DNA of 64,000 bases from Planoprotostelium fungivorum (GCA_003024175.1 MDYQ01000086.1:37837-101836); one strand, 5' to 3'. Shown: positions 21,284 to 35,474, numbered from the stretch's first letter. Numbers and translations: made by a program. The notes: a model not told the origin generated them from the sequence alone.

Positions 21284-23900
21284 ATGAAGTTGGTGAGTCA
21301 CGATATAGATGTGGATGTAACTACGATAGTATTGCTTGGGATTGGATCCATTCGGTTCATGTTTCCTTCTGAAGTACGGCAACACCAGAATATTGTTAGA
21401 TTGTGCGCTAGAGACTCAATCTTTTCTGAGGTATTCGATTTAATCAATCATTTGGTGACGCGAGACAGATTCTTACCTCAGTTGGCGGAACGTAGAGGCG
21501 ATTCACATTCAGATGACAGCTGCATCAAGAATCTGAATGGAAAGACATTGATCGATTCCAAGCCCAGATATCAGCCACCATTGTTCGACATGATCGATCC
21601 AGAAGAGGTGCGAGCACAAATGAATCTCTTCTGACACAATGAAAGATCGATGCTATTTTGATTTCCAATGTTGAATCAGCTCTGGCCCTCCCCTACCTGA
21701 CAGAATACACCAACTTCAAAGGGAAGATATTCGCCACTGAACCGACTACGCAGTTAGCCAAGTGTGTACCCTCCACCTTTCATCGTTAAATCCAAATCAG
21801 ACAATTGATGGAGGAGTTGATCTATTACGATGGACAGAACACCGTTGTCGATCGACCAGAGTGGAGGAATTTAGACAGCGACGCTCTAAATCAGCTTCCA
21901 GAGTATTTCAGGAGCTCATCGCGTTGGTTGCCCATGTACTCCAGATTCCAAGTGGAAAATTGCATCGGGAAGATCACACCCCTGTCTTATCATCAGTCTG
22001 AGGTACATACACAAATCATATTCATCGCTCACCAATGCCCACAGAAGATCTACGATACGATCATCACTCCAGTCAGTTCGGGTTACTCCATCGGTGCTTG
22101 CAATTGGGTGTTGAATGTACACAAACAGAAGGTGAAGGGGAGACGATGCTGGGATTTGACGGATGCAGATCGCTTATGTGAATAGCTCCTCCATGGCTTC
22201 GAGGCATCCAGAATCCTTCCATCTGAATGAGCTCTGCGGTGCTCAACTGTTGATCGTCAATTCTCTCATGGCAGAGCCCAATTATAACCCGGATGCGATG
22301 TACCAAGATCTCTGCTCTCATCTGAGTGTGCATCTTATCCATCCAATGTCCTTGTATGATATACTGAACGAGAATAGAGACGACATTGAATGGACAAGGA
22401 AGTGTACTGATACCGTCCGGTTCTTCTGGCATCGTACTCGATCTCATCGAATTGGTCTACAAGTGAGTTTCGCTTTTCTCTCTCGTGCCTCACCCTTTCA
22501 GATTTCTCGTGGCCAACAATATGAATAGCATTCCGATCTATTTCTTGACACCATCCGGGGAGTACATCTTGGCTTATTCCTCCATCGTGTCAGAATGGTG
22601 AGTCGTCATCGCATCATCGTATCACTCACGTCATTTCAGGTTGTGCAAGGCGAAACAAGAGAAGGTGAGCGAATGACTTATCATCGGCTGAGCGAAGGAG
22701 GTGTACACACCAGAGCCTCCCTTCTTATTCGAAGAGATGAGGAGACTCGATCGTCTGTGCTGCATGCGTGATGCCACCATCAGTGCAGACGTACAACCGA
22801 ATGGGAATGGAGGGTGAGTGGAGAGAGACGAATGGGAGTGAAAGAGAGCAGACTCGGATCACTCAAGCACATCAAAGAACCGTGCGTGGTCTTCAGCGGA
22901 CATCCTTCACTCCGATTCGGTGCCGTCACTCAATTGCTCAATGCATGGGGTCCGAATTCGAAGAACAGCATCGTCTTCATAGGTGAGAGAAAGGGAAGAC
23001 GTGTGGAGAGCTGATGAGAGGTAGACAGTGAATACGATCATCAGTTGGCGTTGCTCCCTTTTCGAACGGACAAGTTCAGGATGAAGATCGAGTACTACCC
23101 CATCGACACTCGCTTCGGTGTCTCTGAGATCAGTGGTTATCTTGTGCAACAAATCAGACCGAAGCACCTCGTCATGCCACTCCATTACTTCAATCCATCG
23201 GGGTAAATTACACACGTCGATGTCTCTGATCCTCTTTCAGTCCTGTCATTCGCAACTTGACCCTCCCACAGGATGTGTGTCTACGTCTCTTCTATTTTCA
23301 TTCTCATCTTCTGATTCTCATCTTCTGATTCTTCCTCATTTTCTTTCTCTGCTCATCTCTATGACAGATCAGCACCACATTCATATCCCATCGAGATGTC
23401 ATCCACATTCCCTTCAAACCACCGTATCACAGGGCCACTTTGTCTCAAGAGGTGATGGAGACATCGATCGCATCACTGAAAACGATAGTTGGCCCGATCC
23501 ATCGACACTTCTCACACCATCCGAGACTTGATTATCAGCGACATCGATGCCACTTTGGATTCAAGAGATGCACGTCTGCAGCTGGACACGCCGAGCCACC
23601 CCACGAAGAAACCGAAGATCCTGTGGACCAGCCAGATGGTGACACCCCAGCAGCTGCTGGCTGCCATCAGCGAGGTGAGTGAGAAGGAGGAAGAGACGCT
23701 GAGGAGTACAGAAAATGAAAGTGAGGGGAGAAGAATTGGATGTCGTCGAAGAGAAGACGAATGAGAGAGTGAGTCACACGATACGCTGGGAGGGAAGAGA
23801 GATCGTTCGGCTCAGCGAGAGCGACATCACGATCGTCACGGCCGACCGGAAGACGAGGGAGAGCCTGACTGAAGCCGTTCTGGCCGTCTCGAATCGTTAA
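21284..23900 (+). CDS. INTS9: Integrator complex subunit 9
   Basis: Many exons. The order follows INTS9: start MKLYGNTRILLDCALE, then VDAILISNVESALALPYLTE, KIFATEPTTQL, LMEELIYYDG, ITPVSSGYSIGACNW, CGAQLLIVNSL, MNSIPIYFLTPSGEYILAY, EPPFLFEEMR, CVVFSGHPSLRFGAV, LPFRTDKFRMKIEYYPIDTR and QIRPKHLVMPLHY. This is a metallo-beta-lactamase/beta-CASP fold whose zinc ligands are degenerate, as in INTS9 elsewhere; INTS11 is the active partner. A C-terminal domain ends AVLAVSNR. Integrator cleaves snRNA and paused nascent transcripts. The first intron, directly after codon 3, is inferred. It shares a 117-bp divergent promoter with the PH-CH gene. Confidence 0.9.
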
Positions 23901-23907
23901 ATACACT

Positions 23908-25840
23908 TTATTTGTTGGGCTGTCTCGCATAGTGAGTGTGTTTCTGAGCGTAAAAGAGGAGGTACCCCTCCGTGTCTAAGACGTTCTTCATCTTCGTCGG
24001 GGAGATCTTGTCGTCGTCACATCGATACCATTGGTCGACGTTCTTCACGAAGGAGACATAGTGACCGCTGTCCATGGTGCCAACGTGCGTGACCACTGCG
24101 AACAATTCGAACGGTTCCACGGCCAGTGATTTCGTTTGTGGGTCCTTCGTTTCGATTCTGCACGGGGTCGATAGTATGTCTCGTAAGTTCTCACCTCTTG
24201 TTGTGGGACATGAACGGATTCACATCCAGAAATTCTGGAAATTCGACCTTGGCGTCCGATTTCACAATCGTTTGCTCGAATCTCTGTGAAGGAGAGATCA
24301 GACAATTCTTCATTGTGATCTATGTTCTCAAGGACGGAGATGTAACACACCTTGATATGGAAACATAATACCGCCGGAAGACAGTGAATCGACAACTGTT
24401 TTGTTGACATCTTCGAAATGATCAGGATTACAGAAAGAAAACGGACCGACCTGATAATCACCACAGTTGGAGCACATGAACAATTCGTCTTTATCGAGTT
24501 GCTCCGGTTGCGTGAACCTGATTCATTCAGATTTCCCTGCATTGAAGTCGAACGTCACCTCTCCAAACAGGAGGCGAGCGTATTGACTCCCTCTGTTTTC
24601 CCCGATAGATGGAGAGATATGTCCAAGAAGGGATCGTATGCAGTTGAATGAGTGGAGCATTCTTTACAGGTCACTTGTGATTGTAACGTGCCGCTGAATA
24701 CCTTTCTGATCATCAACGGAAGGTCGGATTTGAGGTTCACACCTGATGGACGATGCACTTGCAATCTTTCGAGACGGATTCCGCCGCACCATAGTGGAAA
24801 TCAGAATGCATGCCGTTGATCAACCGGATAAAAAATTCGTGAGCGTCCTGCTGTTCGTATCCAGCCATGCAGGCTGAATGCCTCCAAACGGCTGGATCAC
24901 AAATCATCAAATGATGAAGTGAAGGGACTCACAGTACAAGAAGTGGTGAGGGTTGAAAGAATCTTGCGATCCGGAGAAGAATTGAGCGAAGAGATAATCC
25001 ATGTCGCAAGCCAGACACATCTTCTTTTCATCCCCGTTCGTTCTCATCTTACATTTCTGTTCGGTAAGCCTCTATGTAAGATATCTCCACGGCTCACCTT
25101 ACGATTGTGCATGTCTGAGAGAAAAAAATTGCGAAGGAGAGGATTGTGTAACATGCACTGCAGGATGCATCCCATGAAGCAAGTGTTACCCAGATTCACG
25201 ATACCGCGTAAGCCTAATGATTGGAGGGGTACCTGTTGGATTGGACATCACATCAATTGTGTCTCATCACCTGAAATCGACGACAACTACGGAATAGATT
25301 CTTTGCCTCCGCATTTGAAGGGAGCCACTCTTTATATACGACCGTACTCTTGTTGTACGCTGCCATCACTATCATCCACTACATTTCTGATGTATTCTCT
25401 CACCTCCAGTCAATCTCATCTTGAACACTTGAGCTGCCGTACATTCGGTTGAAGCGACTAATTCCATGTCTCGATCGTACACTACATCTCCGCAGAGAGA
25501 GCAGTAAATGCTGAGTGTATCATTCTCGACCGAGAGAGAATGTCCAGTGTCTAAACTGTGATCATTCATGTGACCACTCGTCCAGCAGGCGAAATAGACA
25601 CAGTGGAGACAGGACATCAATCTTCTGTTCCTGATGGTAGGTCCACATTTCATGCAACGTGGGGCAGCGGCACTCTGGTCTGTAGTCAGAAGAGTAACCC
25701 GTGTAGTAAAAATGAGTGATTACCTTTGATGAAGGTTCTATGAGTCGCAATCGGTTGGATGCGAGGTAGTTGATGATGGTCCTATAGACAATCAAACCAG
25801 AGTCTGACTTGAATTTTTCCAGATGAGCGCAGGGCTGCAT
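23908..25840 (-). CDS. USP22: USP22/Ubp8-type ubiquitin protease of the SAGA complex
   Basis: The N-terminal ZnF-UBP is visible: [50 protein letters not shown]. The catalytic core follows with the Cys box [45 protein letters not shown]-type [24 protein letters not shown] and the His box [13 protein letters not shown], ending GYLLFYAQ. Cys and His are present. The ZnF-UBP plus USP layout matches USP22/Ubp8, which removes ubiquitin from histone H2B. Its stop is 7 bp from that of INTS9, so the mRNAs overlap tail to tail. Part of the zinc-finger exon (25485-25557) has a copy in the TKL kinase intron. Confidence 0.9.
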
Positions 25841-25852
25841 CTGATCCGATCG

Positions 25853-26936
25853 CGATGGGTCTCGAAATAAAGTCTTTTATTGTACCGCACACACCCAGTC
25901 AGTAAAATTCAACACAAAACACACCGAAGGTAAGAATTTCAAATACTCTAGCTCTACGGCAGTCGTGAGGTCGATTCCGACGATATTCTTGGCTTCTCTC
26001 CGAGTAGATTGACCTCAGACAAGGAGCTCAAAAGTCATCTTCATGAAGATGAATTCTTTCAATCCCTTCAGACTGATCCAGCCGGTGAGTGTCACCTTCT
26101 CATTCTCTATGCACTGTGATCTCCTCGCATTTTTGCCACAATTGTCTTTATATAGAGGATCCGTGATCTTCGTGATCCCATCGACTTGAAGATTTTTCTT
26201 CAGATCAGAATTCGATCTTGTCGACGTTGAGACGTCAAGGCAACAACACTGAACTTGTGTGTAGCATACCTTAGCAGAGAGTTTATGGCGATGATGTGAG
26301 AAACAGACTGTTGGTCAAGGATATTTCAATGCAGTGACATCACCTGGTGATTGTTTTCCTTTGTGATGTCTCTTGCGGCTGAGCCAGATCAGGGTAAATT
26401 TCGACGGGAGGAATGACATCGTCAAGACCCGTGTTCCAGGCAGTCAAATGCATTCTCGAATCGCACCATAATGTTGAGAGCAGCGATTGGACCGTGTACA
26501 GAAACCAAGCTAAGCTTGAGTTGATCGCGTTTCAACATCACCTCAACACTTTCATACCTCGCAAACACAGGTCTATTGTCCTCCTGGTGGTGAGTAGATT
26601 TGAATCAATAAAGAGGATTTCAAATCGATGTTCTTACCAATCTCAGGGCATGACGGACGACTTGTTCCACGTGTCCGCCCAGCACCGTGTCTCGATCATT
26701 TTGCAATCGTGGCTGGTGAGAATATCGTTCGTCATCGGTTGACTCTCGGATGGAGGTTGGAGGGAGGAAACAGTCCTCGTGCTTTCTTGTCAAGTTTGTA
26801 TGTGACACAATTGATCAACACCACCATCAAATAGACTCGAGGATCGTCACACCGCGAATGATACACCCAACAGGACATCATCAGACGACGTTGATTTCAA
26901 TCTTTTCATTTTCGTGTCTGTTGCATCACACAAGTA
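25853..26936 (+). CDS. Weakly supported small coding segment(s)
   Basis: Two coding-like pieces are seen on the plus strand. 25954-26091 reads YGSREVDSDDILGFSPSRL then ends at a GTGAG donor, but I found no start in frame. 26413-26742 begins MTSSRPVFQAVKCILE, contains LIAFQHHLNTFIPRKHRS and is followed by a likely intron from GTGAGTAG to CTCAG at about 26645, then GMTDDLFHVSAQHRV. I recognise neither. They could be one gene or two, or UTR sequence of neighbours. Confidence 0.3.
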
Positions 26937-29900
26937 TCACTTGAGATCGTCTTGAGATTCGTCTTGAATACTGTTCAGTCGGTAATGGGTCTGTTTCGTG
27001 GGAACTACCACGAAGTACTCTGCCATCGCGTCTCTGAATCTGGTTCCAAATGAGTCACCGCCTCCCCTCTGTCTCACCTCTTCTTGTACTCCTTGGGCGA
27101 TATGACGGTAGGAATGTTCCTCCCTCCCCCCATCAGTCCTGTCTTCTTCACCCACGTCTCCAGCTGTTTGTCCCACGTGTACTTTCGAATGTAATCGATG
27201 ATACCCACGACAAACTGGCCCTTGCTTGCGTCTATGCCGCAGAGTAGAGAATAATCCATCACACCTTTCACCATCAGCTGACGTCGTGAAGTATCATCTC
27301 ACTCAATTTCGACAAGAAGAGAGAATCGTTCCATATGGCGGCCGTGAGCTTGGCCTTCGTCCTCTCCGTAACCCACAAGGGAGTGCTGAACATGACTTCT
27401 AACAGATTCTGATCTAGTAGAACCTACTCTCTCAGTCTCTCTCCTCTTCCGTCCCTCACCTCATTGGGATCTGGATTCTCCACGTACCGACTTCTCTTTG
27501 AACCCTTCAGATCGTACGTCTGTGCGAGGTCAGGTCCCTCTTCTCTTCTGCACTCACTCGATTGATGGTCTGCTCGTAGAACAAGTTCTCCATGACGACG
27601 AGGTTGAGTACGGTTTTGCTTCCTCCCTTATCGATGGTCACGGTGAATATGGCTGTCTCTCGTCACTCTCTCCTCTCATCTCTTATATCTCACCCAGGAT
27701 CTTGGCCAACATAGTGGGTACCAGGTCAAAGATGGTGTCGGCTACATAATTGAAGTAGTACGGTGCTACTTCGATAAAGGACGTCTTCTCTATGGCAGAC
27801 ACCTCTTTGATGATGTACTTGTCGTCTGGATCCATTGAGTGATCAGACGCATGAGACACATACCTGAGGTCTTGGACCAGTGAGATTTACTCTTTCCTCC
27901 TCTAGCATCCCAAGGCTTACAACGACTGATGGATTGGATAAACTTATCTTCACCGCACACGTAAGCTCTCAGTGCCTCAAATTGTTTGGCGTAGTGAACC
28001 ACGACGTTGTAGCTCGTGTTTCCGAACGACTTCTGGTATCTACATTCTGTATCAGTCAGTCAAGGTCCGTGAAGAACGAATCACCGATGTCGGTGTTGAC
28101 GTGAGTGAGGAGGCATCTCCTCATGTTCAGATCCTCCGGACAAGTTGCCTTCTCTTCGATGTCCTGTCCTGTTCAACTCCAAAGCTACGATCATCATCAC
28201 CTTCTCCCTCTCGGGCACCTCCACCGGTGCAGCCTCCAATTTCTTACTGTAATCGGTCGAACTGCGAGGAGTGAGAGGGATGGAATGATGTGGTACGCAC
28301 CACAGAGTGTGGGCCATGATAGAGCTCGGTTCGTTTTCGAACACGAGACAGTAATATCCGGTACTCGTGTCGGAAAAGAAGATGGGGTGGTGAATGTTTG
28401 GAATGGGTGCCAGTGAAAGGGAGGAAGAACCGATGAAAGTGACCAACTTGACGATCAGATTGTCGATGCCCAGTGGATTCGAATCGAATCTATCTTCATC
28501 AGAGACATCCTCTACGAATTTCACCTCTGCAAGTCTTCCGGAGAGAAAGGTGTGGCGAATCGAGAGACCACTTGTGCGATGAGGCCTTTCGAACCCGAGC
28601 CGCTCCTGGGCTTCACGGTGTGAACTGCCTCTTCCGATTTGACTTCATCGTTATCCGTGCAGACCTGATCGGATGAGCTATCCTCTTCTTCGTTCGACTC
28701 ACGATGGCAGGGATATTCTGCGATGAATTGTGTTGAGAGACAACACTCTCAGAAGATACGTTCAGATCGGGAGTCAGATTCGAGTTGGAGTGACGATCTT
28801 TCGGTGGTGAACCTGCGAGGGAAGCGGAGGAAGAAGGGATGGGACTGATGGGAATGCCTCCGATGATGAGAGGAGAGTTGACTGTGAACGATCAGATTCA
28901 TCACATCGACGATGATCTCACGGCTGGATAGATCCGTCTGAGAGCCCTGGAGGAGTGAGTTGGAGAGACGAGAGGATGATCTCACCTTCCTGGCGTGGGT
29001 GGGTGTGTTGCCCAATTTGACGGTGGCAGAGAGAACTAATTTTCTCTTTCCCTCCTTGTTGATGGATGTGTTGAGATCGATGAGTGTGGTTCCCCAATTG
29101 AGTAGGTCACCATACAACTGCCTGATCTCTGTTACCCTCGTCTGACATCCACATCACCTCTTGATGGCCATCAGAGAGGCCTGTCCCTTCTGTGAGGTCC
29201 ACTCTGTGCTCATCCGTTCCATCTCTTCCAGGTATTTGTCTTTCTCTTCGTTCCACAATTTGAACACTCCCTGGTATCGCTCAGTGTCTGATCCATGACC
29301 AGAATCTTCACTTCGATGAGAGCGTGGTCGTGAGGTAAGTTGTAGTCGGATATGTAATGTTGAATCTTGTACAATATCGAATTGTAAACCTGATGACTGT
29401 CAGCATTCTGATGCGAACGAGCCGAATGACTCACGAAAGTGATGAGCTCCGTTGTCTTCTCGAATTCATCCTTCTTCTCTTGATTGGTAGGAGACTTGAT
29501 CGCGTGACTCTGTAAGACGGATTTGACGGTGGTGGATGAAGGGTCCATGCTCATCAATGCAACGGGAGGTTGATGTACCTACCACGTATCACATCACGTG
29601 TTCGTCTCCCCTCACTCACATCCATGACATCGATGGATTCATATTCCATCTGCACTGTGATGTCCCTCCAGTAGAAGTAGATGATGTGTTCCTTGTTGAT
29701 CTTGTGGGTGCACGGTGTGTTTGTGCTGGGAAGATCACAGTAGAATATGTACTCCAAGAACTTTCCAAAGGAGTAGCTCCAGGCCTCTGTCACACAAATC
29801 AGTATTCTGATCGTGAAAAGGTGGAAGCATGATGTGTGATGACAGAGCTAATGCATAGATGAAGAAGAGGTCACCTTGAGAGAGCTCACGGAAGGGAGCG

Positions 29901-32900
29901 ATTTTACTGCACAGAGCACAGATGCTCCACGTCATGATCCCCTCACTCTCGCTGTTCAAATCCATCTTCAACTGCAGATCCGCTTTCGTGATGACGATGT
30001 TTACTCTCCCTTCACACGCCATCAGCTCCCCTTACACTCAATTGATCAATTCACCGTCTCTATGGACGAAACTCCTCTCGTGTTCGATCATGTTCCTGCC
30101 ACACTCCTGGTGGGCACACTTATACGACGTATCGAAGCAGAAAGATTCTAAGAACTGCCCCAAGGTGATGTCGTGCTCTCCGTAATACTCCACGGAGAAT
30201 GTCTCGTAGGGTGCACACTGTCTCGTGGTCGTAGAGCAGTAGAGGGAGTGGAGATAGAGGATCTGTTGGTGATCGAGGATGTTGTTCTTCGGCATCACAT
30301 CGCTGACGATCCTCCTCTGCTTCGTGCTCTCTGCGTTGTAGACCTGATGACGTCATAATTCATCACAGTTCGTCATCGGTACCTTCTCGAATTGATGCTC
30401 CGCCGTGATGAATAGTCCCACACTATCTTCTTTCTGGATGTGAAAGTCCACACCGAGAGAGCAAGACAACTTGTCCCTCTTCACTTCAGTGGCGCTGATG
30501 TGGTTCATATCGCAGTACAGATCTGATAACAAGAAGGTCTCCAATCGAATGTGATGTGCAGCGTAGATGGCAAACTGTCTCTCTTCAGCGAGCAAAGAAT
30601 GACGATTGTGACTCACCGATAAGACACGTTTGACTTTGTGTAATGCATTGCTGGTTCCACCTCTCAGTAAGATGGTACAACCCAAATCCGTCGGTGAACC
30701 ATCGAGGAACATACAAGGCTTGATACCGAAAGTCCCTCGATATGTTTCCACGTAAAAGTGCTCCACGTGAGCGAAGGCGGGGGCGTTGATCATGTGCTCC
30801 GTAGTGGAGGTCAGTACATCGGCAGACGTAGCCCTTGCGATGCGTTTCACCACCTTCTCTCGTTAGCTACATCACATTTCTCCATCTCACCTTCTCTTTC
30901 ACGTTCAAGGTGAAGGCGATACCTGCACTGTGTCATCTCTCACCTCTTCGATGTAGTTCACCTGCTTCGAGTAGGAATTCTTGTGCCAAACGAGAGACGT
31001 TCTTTCCGATGATGAGTAGATCTGGTCCCAGGGCCGAGATCTGAGCGACGAGTAGCTTGAGGTACATCTCCTCTTGCATGAGAACGTCGTCTAGTTGTAG
31101 TAGACGATTCGCCCTCTGGAATCTGGAACGATCATTAGGAGACAGCAGAGAATCGACTCACTCGATGGGGCAGTTGAGAAGCATAATCTTTGGTTTCAGA
31201 ATGTCTCTCTTCATCTTCTTGTGTGCGACGTTCTTCGTGAAGACGATACCGTTCACATATCTACAATCACTGATCTCTCCCTCCGGTATGACCTCATGGA
31301 CGTCAATTGCAATCTCATCTACAACGAATCCCCTCACCTTGATTTTTGCGTATTTTCTGATGTCCATGCGATCTCCTCTGGTGATTCTGGGACGGATCTC
31401 TCTCGCCGTTCGCAGAGCAAAAGTGATGATCAATGATTTCCACACTAGATCGATGTGTTCTGATCTCAGCATGTCCTCCACGATGCTCTGTCTCGTGTCA
31501 ATCATGCTCCACTTCATGCATCTCACCTCCAGGTGATCGTGTGAGATTCGTGTGGCGATGGGGCTATTCTCTATGACTGGTCGAGTGTAATTTGCCTCTT
31601 CTGCCTTCTTCTCCTCCACCAATCGAGCCAATAGGTTGACGCTGCCTGATGATATCGTCAGTTCCAAATGGATGTCACCGTGGAATAGTGTCCGCTCACT
31701 GGGTGTCTTTCTGGCGGGTCGTAATTGTGCGATCTGCGTCACGGAATCGTCCATTTCGTTTCGATCGCCATCGAAGCTGAGCCTTTGGGGTACCAGATTT
31801 GTTCTTCTCTCGTCAGATGATTGATTCTTTCTGAAGACACTCACTCTCCATCATTGCTAGGTAATCGATGTCCGAAACTCAACGACTTCCTCTTCGATTC
31901 ACTATTCAACGTCTCTTCATCCCTAGAGTATACGAGCAGGTATAAGAATGAAGGAAAAGTAGTGCAGTCGATCGAATGTCAGAGACGTAGAGTGACAAAG
32001 GATATTGAATCCGAGATGGGAGTTGGCTTGTACGTCTTAGAGATGAACTCCTCCTTGTTCTCTGATCTCTCTTCACTGCGATCACCAAATATGGGCTCCG
32101 CATCGAGAGAGAATCGTGGAGAGTAGATTCCCAAGTTCGAACTCTCGTCCCTCTGAGGTGTGATCGGTATCGCTGACATAGGAGGGGTGGTAGCCATCTA
32201 TCATCGTCATTCAGAATCACATATTCTTCATCACCTGTGGGAATTGTTGAATATCATGTTTCGTCTTCGATCGATAGCACAGGTTGCAGACTCGAATGGT
32301 CTGTCCATCGGGCAGTCGAATGGAATTGGAGGAACACCTGAACGATCCATCAGATCGGGGCTTGAAGTGAGCTCCTCACTTGCTGCAGAAGATCTGTCCA
32401 CACAATCTGCAGTGATGTCTTCTCTTGAGAGCGGAGAAGGCAGATTGACAATCGTAACACAATTTGACCTGATCGTCTGGCATCCAAAATTCTTTGGCGG
32501 GCACGAATGTTTTGTTTCTGAGTGAACTCTGTCTCTCTTCATCACTCATCCTCATGCAAATATAAAATAGATGAATCCCATCGTCTTGTATGATTCATAT
32601 AATATGCGATGATCACAGAATATAAATCTCACTTGTTCCTCTTCCATATCGATTGGTATCTGTTCGACATATCGAGGTAAAGTACTGTACGTGTCATCCT
32701 CGAATCTCACTTTGCTTCACTCACGCAGTGGAATAAGCTTTTCCTTTGAACTTCTCTAATATCCTTGGCTTTTGGTACCTCGATCTGGAAGAGGGTGTGT
32801 ACTCCTTCTTATTCTCTACATCACTCCTTCCCTTTTCTCTTTTTCAACATCGCAGTGAACATCATCACTCACCTCCGATCTCTCACTGATGTCAGACGAA

Positions 32901-33512
32901 TTGGAGAGATTGTCACTGTCCATGATCGGATCATGCATTTGAGGTCTAGGTGAGGCAAGAAAAGAGCTGGCTGATACAGATAAGATGTTGGTGCTCTTCT
33001 GTGAGACAGGTGAGTGAGGGTACACATGAGATCAATCTTCACTCTGGGTGTCAACGGAGATTGAGCAGGTGAGGAGATGAAGGATTCGAAGACTTCCACT
33101 GATTCCTTCGTTGTTATCTCATTTTGGTCTCTATAGGGTATCAATCAGCTGGACATCTTGTGTATCATTCTCACGGGTTGAAGAAGGTCGAATCTTCGGA
33201 AATTGATGGTCGCAATCCATTCGAAGAAGAAAGAGTAACTCTATCTAAAGTGGCAGGCGGAGCTTGTGTTGGGCTATCACCAAAAAATCTGAAGACATTA
33301 GATATCCTTTGGTTTCAAGGGACATAAGAACTTTGATACCTCGTGAGAAAGGAAGTAGCACGGCGATCTTGTATAATGTTGGGTGATCCAAACTCTGTGA
33401 GTTTGTCTTTATCTCTGGCCAGGGTTAACCTGTCCTTTCTCTGAGGTTCTCCCTTTGCATTTGTCGGTCGATCGGGTCCACTCATCGGTTGCCTGATCTC
33501 GGGAAATGTCAT
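26937..33512 (-). CDS. PIKFYVE: PIKfyve/Fab1 phosphatidylinositol-3-phosphate 5-kinase
   Basis: A 6.6-kb, many-exon gene with the full PIKfyve order. A Ser-rich N-terminus ([15 protein letters not shown]...) leads to a FYVE finger: [45 protein letters not shown]. The CCT/Cpn60-like domain shows LVARI-type and GCTILLRGG and LIAPNDRS-like segments. A Cys-rich linker region follows, and the C-terminal PIP5K domain ends [51 protein letters not shown] and FRDAMAEYF. The enzyme makes PI(3,5)P2 on endosomes. The 5' exons were joined by hand ([46 protein letters not shown]) and close in frame. Confidence 0.9.
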
Positions 33513-33572
33513 GTCCTGGTTGTAAACATGTTGAGAAAATCGAGTTGGTCCAACATCATCGATGACGACACA
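33513..33572. promoter_or_regulatory. 60-bp divergent promoter between PIKfyve and SepSecS
   Basis: Only 60 bp separate the two start codons (33512 minus, 33573 plus), assuming both hand-chosen starts are right. No TATA box is obvious. If correct, the 5' UTRs must overlap or be only a few bases long. Confidence 0.5.
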
Positions 33573-35331
33573 ATGAACGAGAAGAACTTTAAGCTCGTAG
33601 AGGGAATCATCAGCCGATCTTATGTCAGTCAAGCTCAACAGGCGTCGCGTCAGAGAGAGAATCTCTTGACCGAGCTGTTGGCACAGGTATCTGTCTTCAC
33701 AATAAGTTCGAGCTGATTCATCCTGAACGCTCACAGAGGAGGTTACCAGAGGAAGGTTGGGATGATTATACCATCCAATGCGTCCTCCGAGATCTCTCAC
33801 AGATGGACTCCAACAACTTTGTGAGTCCTTCTATTGCATTCATGTTGACACGAAATGAAGATAGAGAATGTCGGTGTGGGAGACCGAGAGGCCCGAGTTT
33901 ATTCATCCATCGTTCGCGACAGACACTTTGGTTTGGCTCATGGTCTGGGAAGAAGTGGCGATCTCCTGGCAGAACAACCTAAAGCTGCCGGCTCTTCTCT
34001 CATCTCCAAATTGGCTCATTACCTGGTCAAAGACATTCTCAAGACGTCGGGTGAGTCACCCTTCCGTTCTCACGTCCACTGATCTAATAAAGGTCTTACG
34101 ACCGTGAAATCGTGTCTGATCGTACCCATGGCTACGACCATGACGATTGCTCTCGTTCTCATGTCACTTCGTCAGAAGAAACCAGAGGCTCGATTCGTTT
34201 TGTTCCCTAGAATGGATCAGAAGGCTTGTTTTAAATCCATTTACGCTGCAGGACTCACACCCATCGTCATTCCCAATGTCCTGCAAGATGATGAAGTAAG
34301 ATGCATCTCATCATTCTCACCTGCGACCGACCATCTCTTCAGATAAGAACAGACCTGGAAGAATTAGAGAGGGTCATAGCAGAGAGAGGATCAGATCAGA
34401 TCCTGGCTGTATTATCCACGACAAGTTGTTTTGCACCACGAGCACCAGACAGGTAGACCATCTTCTCGTCATCTCATCGACACAACCGACATACTTCTAG
34501 AATCATCGAGATCGCCATCCAGTGTGCCAAATGGGATATCGGTCACGTGATCAACAACGCGTATGGTCTACAGAGCACGAGATGCAGTCATCTCATCGTA
34601 GAGTCCTCAAGGCTTGGTCGAGTGGATGCCTTCGTTCAGAGCACAGATAAAAACCTTCTCGTGCCTGTGGGAGGGGCCATCGTCGCCGCATGTTCCTCTC
34701 AGGGAGAATCCATTCTACGAGTGTGCCTCTTCTATCCATCATCTTCTCATCGTCACCAGGAGATCAGTCAGTTGTATCCGGGCCGAGCGAGTGTGTCACC
34801 TCTTCTGGACGTGTTCATCACTGCGTTGAGCATGGGTTCGAGTGGATATAAGTCTCTTTTGAGAGAGAGGAAGGAGATGTTCGAATTTTGCAAGAGTGAG
34901 GAGGAAAAGAAGACGGTTGAATAACATGAACAGACAAGATGAGAGAGGTGATGGAAAAGTATGGAGAGAAGGTACTAGATACACCGAATAATCCCTTTTC
35001 TATGGCTGTGACTCTCCGCAACTACTGTATTGAAGGCAGTGCCACGCACATTGGTGATCAGTCTTCATTTCATTTGTGAACGATATCAGGATCGAAATTG
35101 TTCACTCGGTTTGTATCAGGAGTCAGAGTAGTGGATGGCAAAAGCAGTAAGACTATCAACGGAGTGACTTTTGAGGGTTACGAGTCGCACATCGATCGTT
35201 ATCCCCATCCATATTTCACAATCTCCTGCACGATAGGCATCACAAAAGAAGACATAGAGGGATTCATCGAACGATTAGACAAGGTCCTGTCCGCAATCAA
35301 AAAGGACAATAAAATAGGAAAAGATTTGTAA
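33573..35331 (+). CDS. SEPSECS: O-phosphoseryl-tRNA(Sec):selenocysteinyl-tRNA synthase
   Basis: Strong order match to SepSec[158 protein letters not shown] (PLP Lys), [19 protein letters not shown] and [14 protein letters not shown] short C-terminus ends NKIGKDL. It converts Sep-tRNA(Sec) to Sec-tRNA(Sec) with selenophosphate. Its presence means the organism very likely makes selenoproteins, so some in-frame UGA codons in this genome are sense codons. Confidence 0.95.
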
Positions 35332-35474
35332 AGCGCGGCATCATCTGATGAGGCAATCTTTGACGAGGGGATAGGATAGTCAACCGAATTAAAAACGATA
35401 GTATCCTCTAAATCCAGTCAAACTATTGAAGAGTTCATAATCCGAGAGACAGACGCCACTGCGGGATCGTCACA

